Shown here in pieces: positions 9,091 to 16,965 of a stretch of DNA of 64,000 bases. The stretch lies in assembly GCA_963773735.1 (NCBI GenBank), contig CAVZCK010000004.1, forward strand, positions 124,001-188,000. Reading direction: 5' to 3'. The notes beneath the pieces are model-generated. The model did no database searches, was not told the origin of the DNA, and saw only the letters and a program-made list of their open reading frames with translations. This stretch comes from CAVZCK01 sp963773735 (lineage in GTDB: Bacteria > Pseudomonadota > Alphaproteobacteria > Rhizobiales > Rhodomicrobiaceae). Each line of letters begins with the position of its first letter. Positions within the stretch are counted from its first letter, which is position 1. The position numbers and the translations under genes are program-made.

Positions 9091-9209
9091 AGCACGATCG
9101 GGAAAAAGCCTGTCCCCGTGCAGACGAGGACGGACACCGGTTTTACCGAAAAATCGTGCGCAAACAAAAGATCTAAGCGCATGATCGTTTCAATTTGAAG
9201 CGATCATGC
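9089..9209. repeat. Dispersed palindromic intergenic element
   Basis: Two nested inverted repeats: AGCACGAT (9090-9097) with ATCGTGC (9153-9159), and GCATGATCG (9179-9187) with CGATCATGC (9201-9209). The inner sequence ACACCGGTTTTACCGAAAAA is like the GAGCATGATC...ACCGGTTTTC repeats common between Rhizobiales genes. A relative is at 18829-18898. It starts at the MarR stop and may also act as its transcript end. Confidence 0.6.
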
Positions 9210-9251
9210 TCCAGGCGGCGAGGCACGCGATCGAGGCCCGGCATCCTTGAT

Positions 9252-9957
9252 TTACGAGGTCGCGCGGACTGCGCCGTGCGCGCGGCCTCTTCGCTCGCGC
9301 AGTTGCGCCCAGATGGTCGCATGAACGATCAGCCAAAATGGAACCAAGGCCGCGGGAACGAACGACCACGGCAGATGCTGCATCGCCGCCGAGCCGGGCG
9401 GCGAATAAAAGAGCTGCAGCGGCGAGCCCTCGGCTGACGTCACACCCAGAAAAATCGCCGTGCACAAGATCAGCGATGCCAAAGAGGTTCCACGCGGCAA
9501 TGATGGCCGAATATCTCGCGTCGGCCGCAACAAACAACAGCGGCACGGCAAAGACGCCGGTGATGATGTCGCCCCAACCGGCGAAGAGGGGGAACGGCCC
9601 CGCCAGCTGGCCTCGCATTCCAAGCAGCAAAAACAGCACCGCGAACACGCGGCCGATATTGAGGCCGATCAGGAGCGCCGTTGGCAAAGCCAGCAGAGCC
9701 GCGCGGGCGGCAGGCCAGGCTGTGGCGATCGCCGCGGCGATCAGCGGCGTTGCAACGAACACGCCCACCACCGGAAACGGTGTCGAGATCGCGAGCCAGC
9801 CTGCGGCCGATGCTGCGGCGGCCAGTCCGATCCAGAGCCCGGCAATGGCCGCAAGTGTCAGCTTCGCAGCGCGCGAAATCTCCATATAGATGACCAGGGC
9901 TGCGACGACGAACACCATCAGCGCTGCCGTCACGACCGTGCCAATGAAATCAAGCAT
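9252..9957 (-). CDS. Hypothetical membrane protein (frameshifted)
   Basis: Starts at the ATG at 9957 with GGGGAGGG upstream. About seven hydrophobic segments are visible, followed by WGDIITGVFAVPLLFV and the stretch AAWNLFGIADL. An A5 tract on the plus strand (9450-9454, T5 in the gene) carries one base too many; removing it joins VHGDF to LGVTSAEGSPLQL and the last helix (FVPAALVPFWLIVHATIWAQL), ending at 9252. The neighbouring gene encodes a shorter relative with the same W-x-x-N-L-x-G-x-A-D-L motif and last helix. No function is known to me. Both genes face a MarR regulator whose operator motif lies upstream of the pair. Confidence 0.65.
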
Positions 9958-10041
9958 TTGACCCTCCCCTGCGAAATCGAGCATTCAAGCCTCTCTTAAG
10001 CGACGTGGCCGTCGCTTTGTCCGCATTTATTCGCGCGGCCC

Positions 10042-10551
10042 CTAGATCGCGTGTCTTCTATCCTGCGAGACAGCGACAGCGTCGCGCTGAAGCAGGAGCC
10101 GGAATACAAGCGCGTGTGTGATCAGCAGTAGCGGGACGGCGACGGTGATAATGAAGAACGCCGCACCCAGCTGGCCGGGCATGAGCCCGACATGATTGCC
10201 CTGGTAGAATGCGTAGAGCAGATCCGCGCTGCCCCAAAGATTGAATGCCCACGTTAAAACGATCCCCAACCTGCCCGACAGGCTCGCAAGCGCAAGCAAA
10301 GCTAGGGTCGCGGCAGCGAGATCCCCGTATGCGGCAGGGCGGGCAAACGCGGCCGGCAAGTCCGGGGAGACCACGCCCGGAATCAGGAACGCCAAGCCCA
10401 TAAACCGGAAGCCATGCAGAGTGAGGAGCGGGCGGAGGGCCTCGATGCGTGACTGGCCGCGCAGCGCTGGCCAGACATAGCGGAGCGTGACGATAGCCCA
10501 GGCAATGAAGCTGAAACCGACACTGATTCCGAAAAGGGCTTGGGAAGGCAT
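10042..10551 (-). CDS. Hypothetical membrane protein, paralogue of the next gene
   Basis: A 169-residue protein with about five transmembrane helices (for example residues 6-27, 50-68, 78-98 and 135-160). It shares with the downstream gene the motif FNLWGSADLLYA (compare WNLFGIADL) and a C-terminal helix followed by a short basic tail. I do not recognise a functional family. The ATG at 10551 is preferred to the frame opening at 10593. A TACAATGTA palindrome 147 bp upstream matches one in front of the neighbouring marR gene, suggesting joint control. Confidence 0.65.
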   Translation of the reverse strand: MPSQALFGISVGFSFIAWAIVTLRYVWPALRGQSRIEALRPLLTLHGFRFMGLAFLIPGVVSPDLPAAFARPAAYGDLAAATLALLALASLSGRLGIVLTWAFNLWGSADLLYAFYQGNHVGLMPGQLGAAFFIITVAVPLLLITHALVFRLLLQRDAVAVSQDRRHAI

Positions 10552-10697
10552 CACAAACTCCTTCACAGTCGCTCGCTCGAGCCGCGCGCGCATCCTTCGC
10601 TAAAGCCGAACCGCCGCGGTGCCTTTCATTCACAGGCCGGCCGCCGGCGGCTTCAAAGCTCACCCCGCTTCGATGCCTGCGACCAATTAGATGTATA

Positions 10698-10706
10698 TAC
10701 AATGTA
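10698..10706. promoter_or_regulatory. Candidate MarR operator (membrane-protein promoter)
   Basis: TACAATGTA within GTATATACAATGTAATTG; the same TACAwTGTA palindrome occurs at 11296-11304 before the marR gene. Confidence 0.5.
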
Positions 10707-10769
10707 ATTGGCGACGGCTAGAGCAATTCTCGGAGCATTGTTTCAATGCTCAAAGCCAGGATCAGATCA

Positions 10770-11273
10770 TCAGACCCCGCCAGCCCGGCTGGTTGACATT
10801 TTTGCGTAGGATAATTCGAGCAAGCCGTTCAAGGCGACGCTGGTATCGATGCCGAGCGCTGCGTCGATACGCGCCTGGGCCTCGCGCCATAGGGGTACCG
10901 CCCGGCGCAGCTTCTCAACGCCGGTGTCCGTGATCAACACGGCTCGCACCCGCTTGTCGGCCGGGTCTGACGTATCGGCAATAAAACCTTCTTTTTCCAA
11001 TGGCTTAAGGCTCCGATTTAAGGTCGTTGGGTCCATTCCCAAGCGATCGGCCAATGCACCGATCGGGAGGATCTCGCTCCGAAGGCTTGCGCCGTAAAGG
11101 CGGGCCAACATGCCAAACTGGTTGACCGTCAGTCCCGCTGGTTCGAGCGCGCCGTCATAGATTTGCGTTATGCGGCGCGTTATTCGTCGCAATCGCAGGC
11201 AAGTGCATTGCGCGACTTCGCGAACGTCGATGTCTTTCACCATTGTTCCGCCCATGGAATTGCTGTTTGGCAT
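10770..11273 (-). CDS. MarR-family transcriptional regulator
   Basis: A MarR protein of about 167 residues: DVREVAQCTCLRLRRITRR, the HTH region with IGALADRLGMDPTTLNRSL and wing GFIADTSDPADKRVRAVL. The frame is open to 11423 but a start there would lie upstream of the operator-like TACATTGTA at 11296-11304, so a start at 11273, 11255 or 11243 is more sensible; none has a strong ribosome site and I give the longest. The C-x-C pair near the N-terminus (AQCTC) is conserved in a subset of MarR proteins and could sense oxidation or electrophiles (inference). Likely targets are itself and the two membrane proteins downstream. Confidence 0.85.
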   Translation of the reverse strand: MPNSNSMGGTMVKDIDVREVAQCTCLRLRRITRRITQIYDGALEPAGLTVNQFGMLARLYGASLRSEILPIGALADRLGMDPTTLNRSLKPLEKEGFIADTSDPADKRVRAVLITDTGVEKLRRAVPLWREAQARIDAALGIDTSVALNGLLELSYAKMSTSRAGGV

Positions 11274-11295
11274 ATAGCGCTCAATTATCTGCATA

Positions 11296-11304
11296 TACAT
11301 TGTA
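11296..11304. promoter_or_regulatory. Candidate MarR autoregulatory operator
   Basis: TACATTGTA inside CATATACATTGTATTAG, overlapping a plausible -10 region of the marR gene on the minus strand. Matches the site at 10698-10706 on the opposite strand. Confidence 0.5.
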
Positions 11305-11428
11305 TTAGATTGCGTCAAGCTCTGCGAAACTCCATTCGCGTGCCTTCGACCCGGAATTGTGGGAAAACCGATGGACGCAGGTTGAGACTTACATGCAGGC
11401 CAAGCCCGAACTGGCAGACGCATAATAG

Positions 11429-11665
11429 GAGGAGATCGAGTCCCGCCGAGAATGCTGGTGGAACTCCTTTTGGTCTAACTCGGCTCGCGCCAGATCACGG
11501 GCATTCCGGGAGACTGAGAAGATTGTTTTCGGCTTCGCCATCAGCCTCGGTTTTCAGGTACTTATGGCCGAGACGGAGCTGACCTCCGTCGTTCCGCCAG
11601 CGGTACGCGGGGAATTTCTGCGGAATGTTGCGGCGTCTCTGATGCGTGGGAAATCGTTGCTGTAA
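11429..11665 (+). other. Short open frame, possible remnant of a regulator
   Basis: An open frame with no good start codon, ending at the TAA at 11663-11665. Its last 50 residues (ETEKIVFGFAISLGFQVLM, then VVPPAVRGEFLRNVAASL) look like the C-terminal helices of a TetR-type regulator, but the first half is low-quality. The rest of the 11274-11674 gap shows nothing else beyond the MarR operator. I would treat it as a decayed fragment at most. Confidence 0.25.
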
Positions 11666-11674
11666 GGGTTTAAT

Positions 11675-11752
11675 TGGCGCGCCCGAGAAGATTTCGAACT
11701 CCTGACCCCCAGATTCGTAGTCTGGTGCTCTATCCAGCTGAGCTACGGGCGC
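11675..11752 (-). tRNA. tRNA-Arg (anticodon ACG)
   Basis: Reading the minus strand from 11752: acceptor GCGCCCG, TA, D-stem GCTC/GAGC around AGCTGGATA, anticodon stem CCAGA/TCTGG with loop CTACGAA (anticodon ACG), variable GGGTC, T-stem AGGAG/CTTCT, acceptor CGGGCGC, discriminator G and encoded CCA (11675-11677). The T-loop reads TTCGAAAT, one base longer than the normal seven (TTCGAAT), making the gene 78 nt instead of 77. All stems still pair. The extra A is either a sequencing error, like many indels in this window, or a real variant. Confidence 0.92.
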
Positions 11753-11812
11753 CCAAAAAATAAAGCCGCCTCGGTGGCGGCGATCGGCGAGAGCTGCCGT
11801 CGTTCCTTTCTT

Positions 11813-13334
11813 CTAATGTTTCGAGCGGCCAAACGCAAGTATCCCGCGCGCCTGTTGCCCGCCCTGGCTGCCGTTGTCGCCAAATGGCCGCTGAGCGTGT
11901 GGCAATCTGAGGCGGAATGTCGCGCCCGGCACATTGTCATCGAGCCAGATCTCGCCGCCATGGGCACGGGCCAGCTCGGCAGAAATGGCAAGGCCTAGCC
12001 CCGTGCCGCCGGAGCGGACCGAGCCCTGGAAGGCCTTGAACAGATTGGCCTTGGCGCGCGGCGGAACCCCCGGTCCATTATCGCTGACGCTGATCAGAAT
12101 GTGGCCGTCTCCCGGCAGCGCCGAAATCCTGACGTCGGGCATGGGCAGATCGTTTGCCGAACTCGAGAACCTGCACCGCGTTGCGGACGAGATTGGCCAG
12201 GATCCGGTAAAGCTGACTGCGGTCGGCGTCGATTTCGAGCGAGTCGTCGGCCTCGACCGCCCATCTGATCCGCTCGTGCCAGGGAAGGCCGAGGCTCTCC
12301 CCGACTTCCGAAAGCAGCGGTTTTAGCAGGAAGCGGTGGCGCTGCGGCGGCGCTTCCTCGGCGCGGCCATAGTGCAACGTCTCGGCGCAGAGAGAAATCG
12401 CCCGGTCGAGCGAGGAAATCAGCTTGGGCACGAATTTCTGCACCATCGGGTCGGAGCTGGCGCTGAGCCGATCGGAGATGAGCTGGGCGCTCGACAGCAT
12501 GTTGCGCAGATCATGGTTGATCTTGCTGACGGCCAGGCCAAGCGAAGCAAGACGGCTCTTTTGCCGCAGCATGGCGACGAGCTCATTCTGCATCGCCGCC
12601 AGCTCGTCCTCCGCCATGCCGATTTCATCCGCGCGGCCGGACGGCTCGATCACGCGGCTCGCATCTTCCGGATTGTCGCGAAAGTGCACCATGTTCCAGG
12701 TCAGCCGCGAGACGGGCCGGATCAGGAACCAGTTCAGCGTGAGATAGACGAGCGTCGCGGTGAACAGCGAGATGATGATCGACAGCAGCAGAATGTTGAG
12801 CGCAAACCCGTAGATGGCGTCTTTCAGCGGCGTCTCGGTCAGCACGATTTCGACGGTATCGTCGGACAAGTCGGCGTGACCGATGACATGGATCAGCCTG
12901 TCGTTCGGGGAAATGAAGGCATAAAGCGCGTCTCCGATAAGGGTAAGCCAGCCATCCTCGCGCATATCGTAATGGGCGGAAACCATGCCCGGCACCGGCG
13001 ATTGGAGCACCAGCACGCGCGCCCCGTCGTGACGCCGGATAGCGAGGCTGTGAACCATGGCTTTCTTAAGCAGCTGCTCGCGCAGACGCTCGGGGACCTT
13101 GTCGGTCGCGGCCGCCTGCGCGGCGAGCGAGGCGATCTGTGCGGCCGCGAGCCGCTCCATCAGCCAGTTCTTGCGGAAATTGGCGACCGAGGGCACGAAA
13201 ATGAGGATTTCGGCCAGCATTACGAAGCCGATCGTCAGCCAGAGCAGGCGCGCGGACAGCCCGAAGCGGAAAGCGCGCCGCGCAGGCTCGCGATTTGCAA
13301 CCTTAAGGGTCGCTGGAGACCGCGTTGTCTTCAT
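11813..13334 (-). CDS. Sensor histidine kinase (frameshifted)
   Basis: A membrane-bound two-component kinase of about 506 residues. Order: N-terminal helix (about 28-50), periplasmic sensor region, second helix (about 175-200), a HAMP-like segment (FLIRPVSRLTWNMVHFRDN), the phosphoacceptor region with H in SKINHDLRNML, the N-box LYRILANLVRNAVQVLEFG, then, after a one-base shift near 12158, ISVSDNGPGVPPRA (G1) and GSVRSGGTGLGLAIS (G2). Restoring the frame gives an uninterrupted EFGANDLPMPDVRI join. No response-regulator gene is adjacent in the window, so its partner is unknown. The stimulus cannot be predicted. Confidence 0.85.
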
Positions 13335-13392
13335 TGGGATTGGATGGAGTCAAAGCCAATAATCGTCAACTCAACATTGTCTTCAATCAGTT

Positions 13393-14821
13393 TTACCCCA
13401 ATTTTCTCAGCCAACCAACAACTCGCTTGAGCAGCGGGCTTGTCAGCTTCGGCAGAAAATAGGCGGTCGCGGCGCGCTTGTTAATCTCGGCCAGCGTCGG
13501 ATAGGGCGAAATGAAGCTGGCCATCGCCTTGATGTCGATCTTCTTCTGCATGGCGAGGCTCCACATCTGGATCAACTCGCCGGCATGAGCGCCGACCATG
13601 CTTGCTCCCAGAATCTTGCCGGAGCGGCTGGTGATCACCTTCAGAAAGCCCTCGGTCTCGCGTTCGGTCTGGGCGCGGTCGTTCTCGTGATAAGGCCAGC
13701 GCAAAACATTGATGCGGCTGCCATATTTTTCTCGCGCGGCCGCCTCCGTCAAACCGACATGCGCGAGCTCGGGATCGGTGAAGGTGATCCACGGGATTGT
13801 CGAATGATTGGCCTTCGACGGCAGGCGGAACAGCGCATTTTTGATGACGATCGAAGCATGGTAGTTGGCCACATGCGTGAATTGCGGACCTCCGGCGACG
13901 TCGCCGATGGCATAGACGCGCCGATTGGAGGTTTTGAGCCCGGAATTCACCTTGATGCCATTCCGATCATATTTGATCCCGGCGGCATCGAGATTGAGAC
14001 CGTCCGTTGCCGGGCTGCGCCCGGCGGCAAGCAGCAGATGCGTGCTGTCGAGCGAATAGGACTGGCCGTCCTTCGCGAAGGTCACGCGGACGCCGTCGCC
14101 GAAGCTTTCGACCCGCTCGAACTCGTGCCTTGTCGAGGATGCGCACGCCCTCATCGTCGAGCCGCCGCAGGACCAGGCCCCGGACCTCTTCATCGTCACG
14201 AGGCAGGGGCGTCAATGCCTCGATCACCGAAACCTCGCTGCCAAGGCGCCGGTGGGCCTGGGCCATTTCGAGTCCGATGGGTCCGGCGCCGATGACGATG
14301 AGATGCGGCAGGAAGCCGGGGGCATCGAAGATCGTTTCATTGGTGAGGAACGGGACGGAATCGAGGCCCGGAACGGGCGGCACCGCCGGCGACGAGCCCG
14401 TCGCGATCACAAAGCGGCGGGCCCGGATCTCATAGCCGCCGGCGATTACGGTTGCGCGGTCCTTGAAGCCGGCCTGCGCCAGAATGACCTTGACGCCGAG
14501 GCCGGTAAAGCGCTCGACGGAGTCATTCGGTTCGATGGCGGCGATGACCTCGTGGACATGGGTGAGCACGGCGCGGTGGTCGATCTGCGGGTCGACCGGG
14601 CGAATGCCGAATGGCGCAGCGGTCCGCATGGCCTGAGCCCGCTTGCCGGCGGCGAGGAGTGCCTTGGAGGGGACACAGCCATAATTCAGACAGTCGCCGC
14701 CCATCTTATGGCGTTCGATCAGCACGACATCGGCGCCGAGGCCGGCCGCTCCGGCCGCAACCGACAACCCGCCCGATCCGGCGCCGATTACGCAAATATC
14801 CGGCCTGAGCTGCTCTGACAT
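13393..14821 (-). CDS. FAD-dependent pyridine nucleotide-disulfide oxidoreductase (frameshifted)
   Basis: A mercuric reductase/dihydrolipoamide dehydrogenase-type flavoprotein of about 475 residues. Visible: FAD-binding VIGAGSGGLSVAAGAAGLG, the redox disulfide GGDCLNYGCVPSKAL, the NAD(P) site VIGAGPIGLEMAQ, the second FAD motif VYAIGDVAGGPQFTHVANYHA, and the dimerisation domain through PYPTLAEINKRAA. An extra base near 14128 breaks the frame between RILDK and HEFERVESFGDG. No lipoyl-complex genes are nearby; instead the next gene, 30 bp upstream, encodes a TVP38 membrane protein, a pairing common in proteobacteria where the enzyme's electron acceptor is unknown. Confidence 0.85.
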
Positions 14822-14851
14822 CGCAATCCCCCGTTCTGCCGCCGCTGCGGA

Positions 14852-15655
14852 TCAAGCCGCGCCTGCTTTGTTTCGCCCAATCCTTTTAACGATCGCGGGG
14901 ATCAGCGCAACGACCCCGAGGGCCACCAACGCAATCAATGGCTCGGGCGTCAACAGTCTTGCGGGGTCGAGATCGAAGGAGCAGGCGCCGTGAGTGGGAT
15001 TTTGCGCAAGACACCGTTCATAAGCCTGCTGGTGAGCGAGGAGAACGCTGTCGAGGCCGGAGCCGGTCAGCGAAAAGGCGAAGCTCGCGGGGATGATGCC
15101 GAGGAAGGTTGCGATGACAAAGTCTCGCAGACTGACGCCAAGAAGCGCCGGTGCAAGGTTAACGAGCCAAAAGGGAAAGGCCGGCACGAGGCGCAGGAAG
15201 AGAAGGTAGCTGATGGCATCGCTTTGAAAGCCGGCGCGAAGTTTGTTGAGCCAAGGTCCGGCGCGGCGGGCCAGCGGCTCCGCAAGGGTGGTCTGGGCAA
15301 GCAAAAAGACGGCGACGGCGCCCAGCGTCGCCGCAATCACCGTGGCAATGCCGCCGGCGAGCCAGCCGAACAGAAATCCCCCCGCCAGCGTCAGCGGGGT
15401 TGCCGCCGGAAGCGACAGGGCCACGACCAACGCATAGAGTCCGGCATAGACAAGGATGGCGAGAAGGAAATTACCCGAAACCCAGCCCCGCAGTGTCTGC
15501 CGGTGTTCGGCGAGTTTTTGCAGCGATAGATAGTCGAGCGCGCCCGACCACCAGACCAGCGCCGCTGCGAGAACCAGAAGAAGGAGCGGCAGCAGCCGGA
15601 GGCCCAACGGCTTGGTTTGGCCGCAGCGGTCGGAAATCTGCGCATCCTCGGTCAT
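14852..15655 (-). CDS. TVP38/TMEM64-family (DedA-like) membrane protein
   Basis: A 267-residue integral membrane protein with about six hydrophobic segments and the SNARE-associated (VTT) domain core: SLPAATPLTLAGGFLFGWLAG, the SYLLFLRLVPAFPFWLVNLA re-entrant region and GIIPASFAFSLTGSGLD. Family members are lipid scramblase-like or phospholipid transport proteins. It is encoded 30 bp upstream of the flavoprotein and in the same direction, so they form an operon. The second ATG (15655) is taken because two ATG codons are adjacent; the choice changes one residue. Confidence 0.85.
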   Translation of the reverse strand: MTEDAQISDRCGQTKPLGLRLLPLLLLVLAAALVWWSGALDYLSLQKLAEHRQTLRGWVSGNFLLAILVYAGLYALVVALSLPAATPLTLAGGFLFGWLAGGIATVIAATLGAVAVFLLAQTTLAEPLARRAGPWLNKLRAGFQSDAISYLLFLRLVPAFPFWLVNLAPALLGVSLRDFVIATFLGIIPASFAFSLTGSGLDSVLLAHQQAYERCLAQNPTHGACSFDLDPARLLTPEPLIALVALGVVALIPAIVKRIGRNKAGAA

Positions 15656-16028
15656 CAATGCCCTCTTTCAGGGTCGTCGAGCGACTCCCGCGCCTAGACA
15701 ATACGATGTCTTGTCGCACACGGTAGGGGGGCATCAATCCAAAGTGAAGGATCGTCAAACGAATTGAAGTCTCGCGAATAGAGGCGGATCGGTCGGCGGT
15801 GAGCGAATATCCTGGTGATGTGCCGATTGCATTCCGGAACCTGGGCCGTTGCGAGGCGTGCGGCAACCGGGCGGTCGGTCTGTCTTCTTGAGCCGGACCT
15901 TGGGTCCGGCCTTACGACACAGAACTCAAAGGAGCAAGAAAGGTCCTCGAAGAGGCCGGTGCCCGGGTGGGCCAAACAGAGGGATGAATATTTCGGTGCT
16001 GAGGCACCTGAAAAAGCGGGCGGCACAT
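15656..16028. other. Intergenic region upstream of rpmH
   Basis: No gene is supported here. A hairpin GCCGGACC/GGTCCGGC with a 3-nt loop lies at 15892-15910 without a T-tract. No cluster of DnaA boxes was seen, so I do not call an origin although rpmH-rnpA can lie near one. Confidence 0.5.
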
Positions 16029-16058
16029 TTGACTTCGCTGCCCCCCAGCCCCTATATG
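16029..16058 (+). promoter_or_regulatory. Candidate sigma-70-type promoter of rpmH operon
   Basis: TTGACT at 16029-16034 and TATATG at 16053-16058 with an 18-bp spacer, about 90 bp upstream of the rpmH ATG. Strong constitutive promoters of this type are expected for ribosomal genes. Confidence 0.5.
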
Positions 16059-16145
16059 CACGGAGATTCAGCAAACATATTGGCTGCATCGGGCTCAAAC
16101 CTCGGCGATGCACTGAATGGCGGAACCGGCGAGCCGGAGGAAGCG

Positions 16146-16283
16146 ATGACGAAACGCACCTATCGTCCCAGCGTGCTGAAGCGTAAGCGGCGCCACGGAT
16201 TTCGTGCGCGTATGTCGACGAAGCAGGGTCAGCGCATCTTGGCCCGTCGCCGCGCCAGGGGCCGTAAGCGGCTGACCGTTTAG
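16146..16283 (+). CDS. rpmH: 50S ribosomal protein L34
   Basis: A 45-residue, extremely basic protein with the L34 signature: MTKRTYRPSVLKRKRRHGF, then ARMSTKQGQRILARRRARGR and a short KRLTV end. GGAGG lies 6 nt before the ATG at 16146; the longer open frame upstream is not coding. It is followed 25 bp later by rnpA, the standard bacterial order. Confidence 0.97.
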   Translation: MTKRTYRPSVLKRKRRHGFRARMSTKQGQRILARRRARGRKRLTV

Positions 16284-16308
16284 CGGCGCGGCGCGAAGGG
16301 AGCGCCCG

Positions 16309-16761
16309 TTGCGATTTAAAACACTCAAGCGACGTGCGGATTTCGACCGCGTGCGTCATGGCCAGAAGTGGGCTGCCAAGGGGTTCATTTTGCAGGCGAT
16401 GCCGCGGGACGAGAAGGTGCCGGGCGCTGCACGGTTCGGATTTGTTGTCGGCAGCAAGGCGCTGACGGAAAAGACGCCCGGCGTCACGGCGAAGCGGGCA
16501 AGGGCCGTGTTGCGCAATCGTGCCAGGCGCCGTCTGAAAGAGGCGGTGCGGCTTCTTGCGCCTGAGCACGCCAGATCAAACTATGATTATGTGATCATCG
16601 GCCGTCGCGAAGCGCTTCACCAACGCTTCGCTGATCTGCTAGAAGACTTCCAGCTCGCATTCGGCAAAGTGCACCGTCCGCCACGCGCCGGGACGGATCA
16701 ACCCGGAAATGGGCGTAAGTCGTCAGCCGGAGAACCTCAGCGGGAAACCGGAAATCGTTAG
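16309..16761 (+). CDS. rnpA: Ribonuclease P protein component
   Basis: A 150-residue basic protein that assists the RNase P RNA in maturing tRNA 5' ends. The family core is clear: LKRRADFDRV near the N-terminus, FGFVVGSKALTEKTPGVTAK and the RNR-type motif AVLRNRARRRLKEAVR. The start is a TTG at 16309, which gives the normal N-terminus; there is no nearby ATG in frame. The C-terminal tail after about residue 120 is polar and unconserved. It belongs to the rpmH-rnpA-yidC cluster. Confidence 0.95.
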   Translation: MRFKTLKRRADFDRVRHGQKWAAKGFILQAMPRDEKVPGAARFGFVVGSKALTEKTPGVTAKRARAVLRNRARRRLKEAVRLLAPEHARSNYDYVIIGRREALHQRFADLLEDFQLAFGKVHRPPRAGTDQPGNGRKSSAGEPQRETGNR

Positions 16762-16779
16762 ATTGGCCGGCTAGGGTCC

Positions 16780-16834
16780 GGTCTCCGAATTGCCTTCACC
16801 CTTGCCGCAAGTTCGCCAAGGCAATTCGGAGACC
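16780..16834. repeat. Strong palindrome 1 between rnpA and yidC
   Basis: GGTCTCCGAATTGCCTT (16780-16796) and its exact complement (16818-16834) enclose a 21-nt loop. The arms resemble those of the next palindrome. Confidence 0.85.
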
Positions 16835-16860
16835 AAGGGACACTAGTAGACTGAACGTTC

Positions 16861-16935
16861 TAGTGTGGCTTATGTCTCGCAATTGCCTTATTGAGGCGGC
16901 GGCGAAAATGAAGGCAATTGCGAGACGCCACACTA
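16861..16935. repeat. Strong palindrome 2 between rnpA and yidC
   Basis: Outer arms TAGTGTGGC (16861-16869) and GCCACACTA (16927-16935), a 4-nt bulge, then inner arms GTCTCGCAATTGCCTT (16874-16889) and its exact complement (16911-16926), and again a 21-nt loop: about 25 paired bases. A further 7-bp pair ACACTAG/CTAGTGT (16840-16846, 16860-16866) links the two palindromes. Confidence 0.85.
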
Positions 16936-16965
16936 GCCAGCATCTTGCTCAAGAAGCGATCCTGT

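Noticed and set aside
12336..13430. Long plus-strand open frame (about 360 codons)
   Set aside because: It is entirely antisense to the sensor histidine kinase, whose domains are unmistakable; the high GC content keeps the opposite strand open.
15656..16145. Replication origin near rpmH
   Set aside because: No cluster of DnaA boxes, no AT-rich unwinding region and no dnaA or dnaN in the window.
15694..16569. Minus-strand frame of about 290 codons over rpmH and rnpA
   Set aside because: It covers two conserved essential genes on the other strand and has no recognisable feature.
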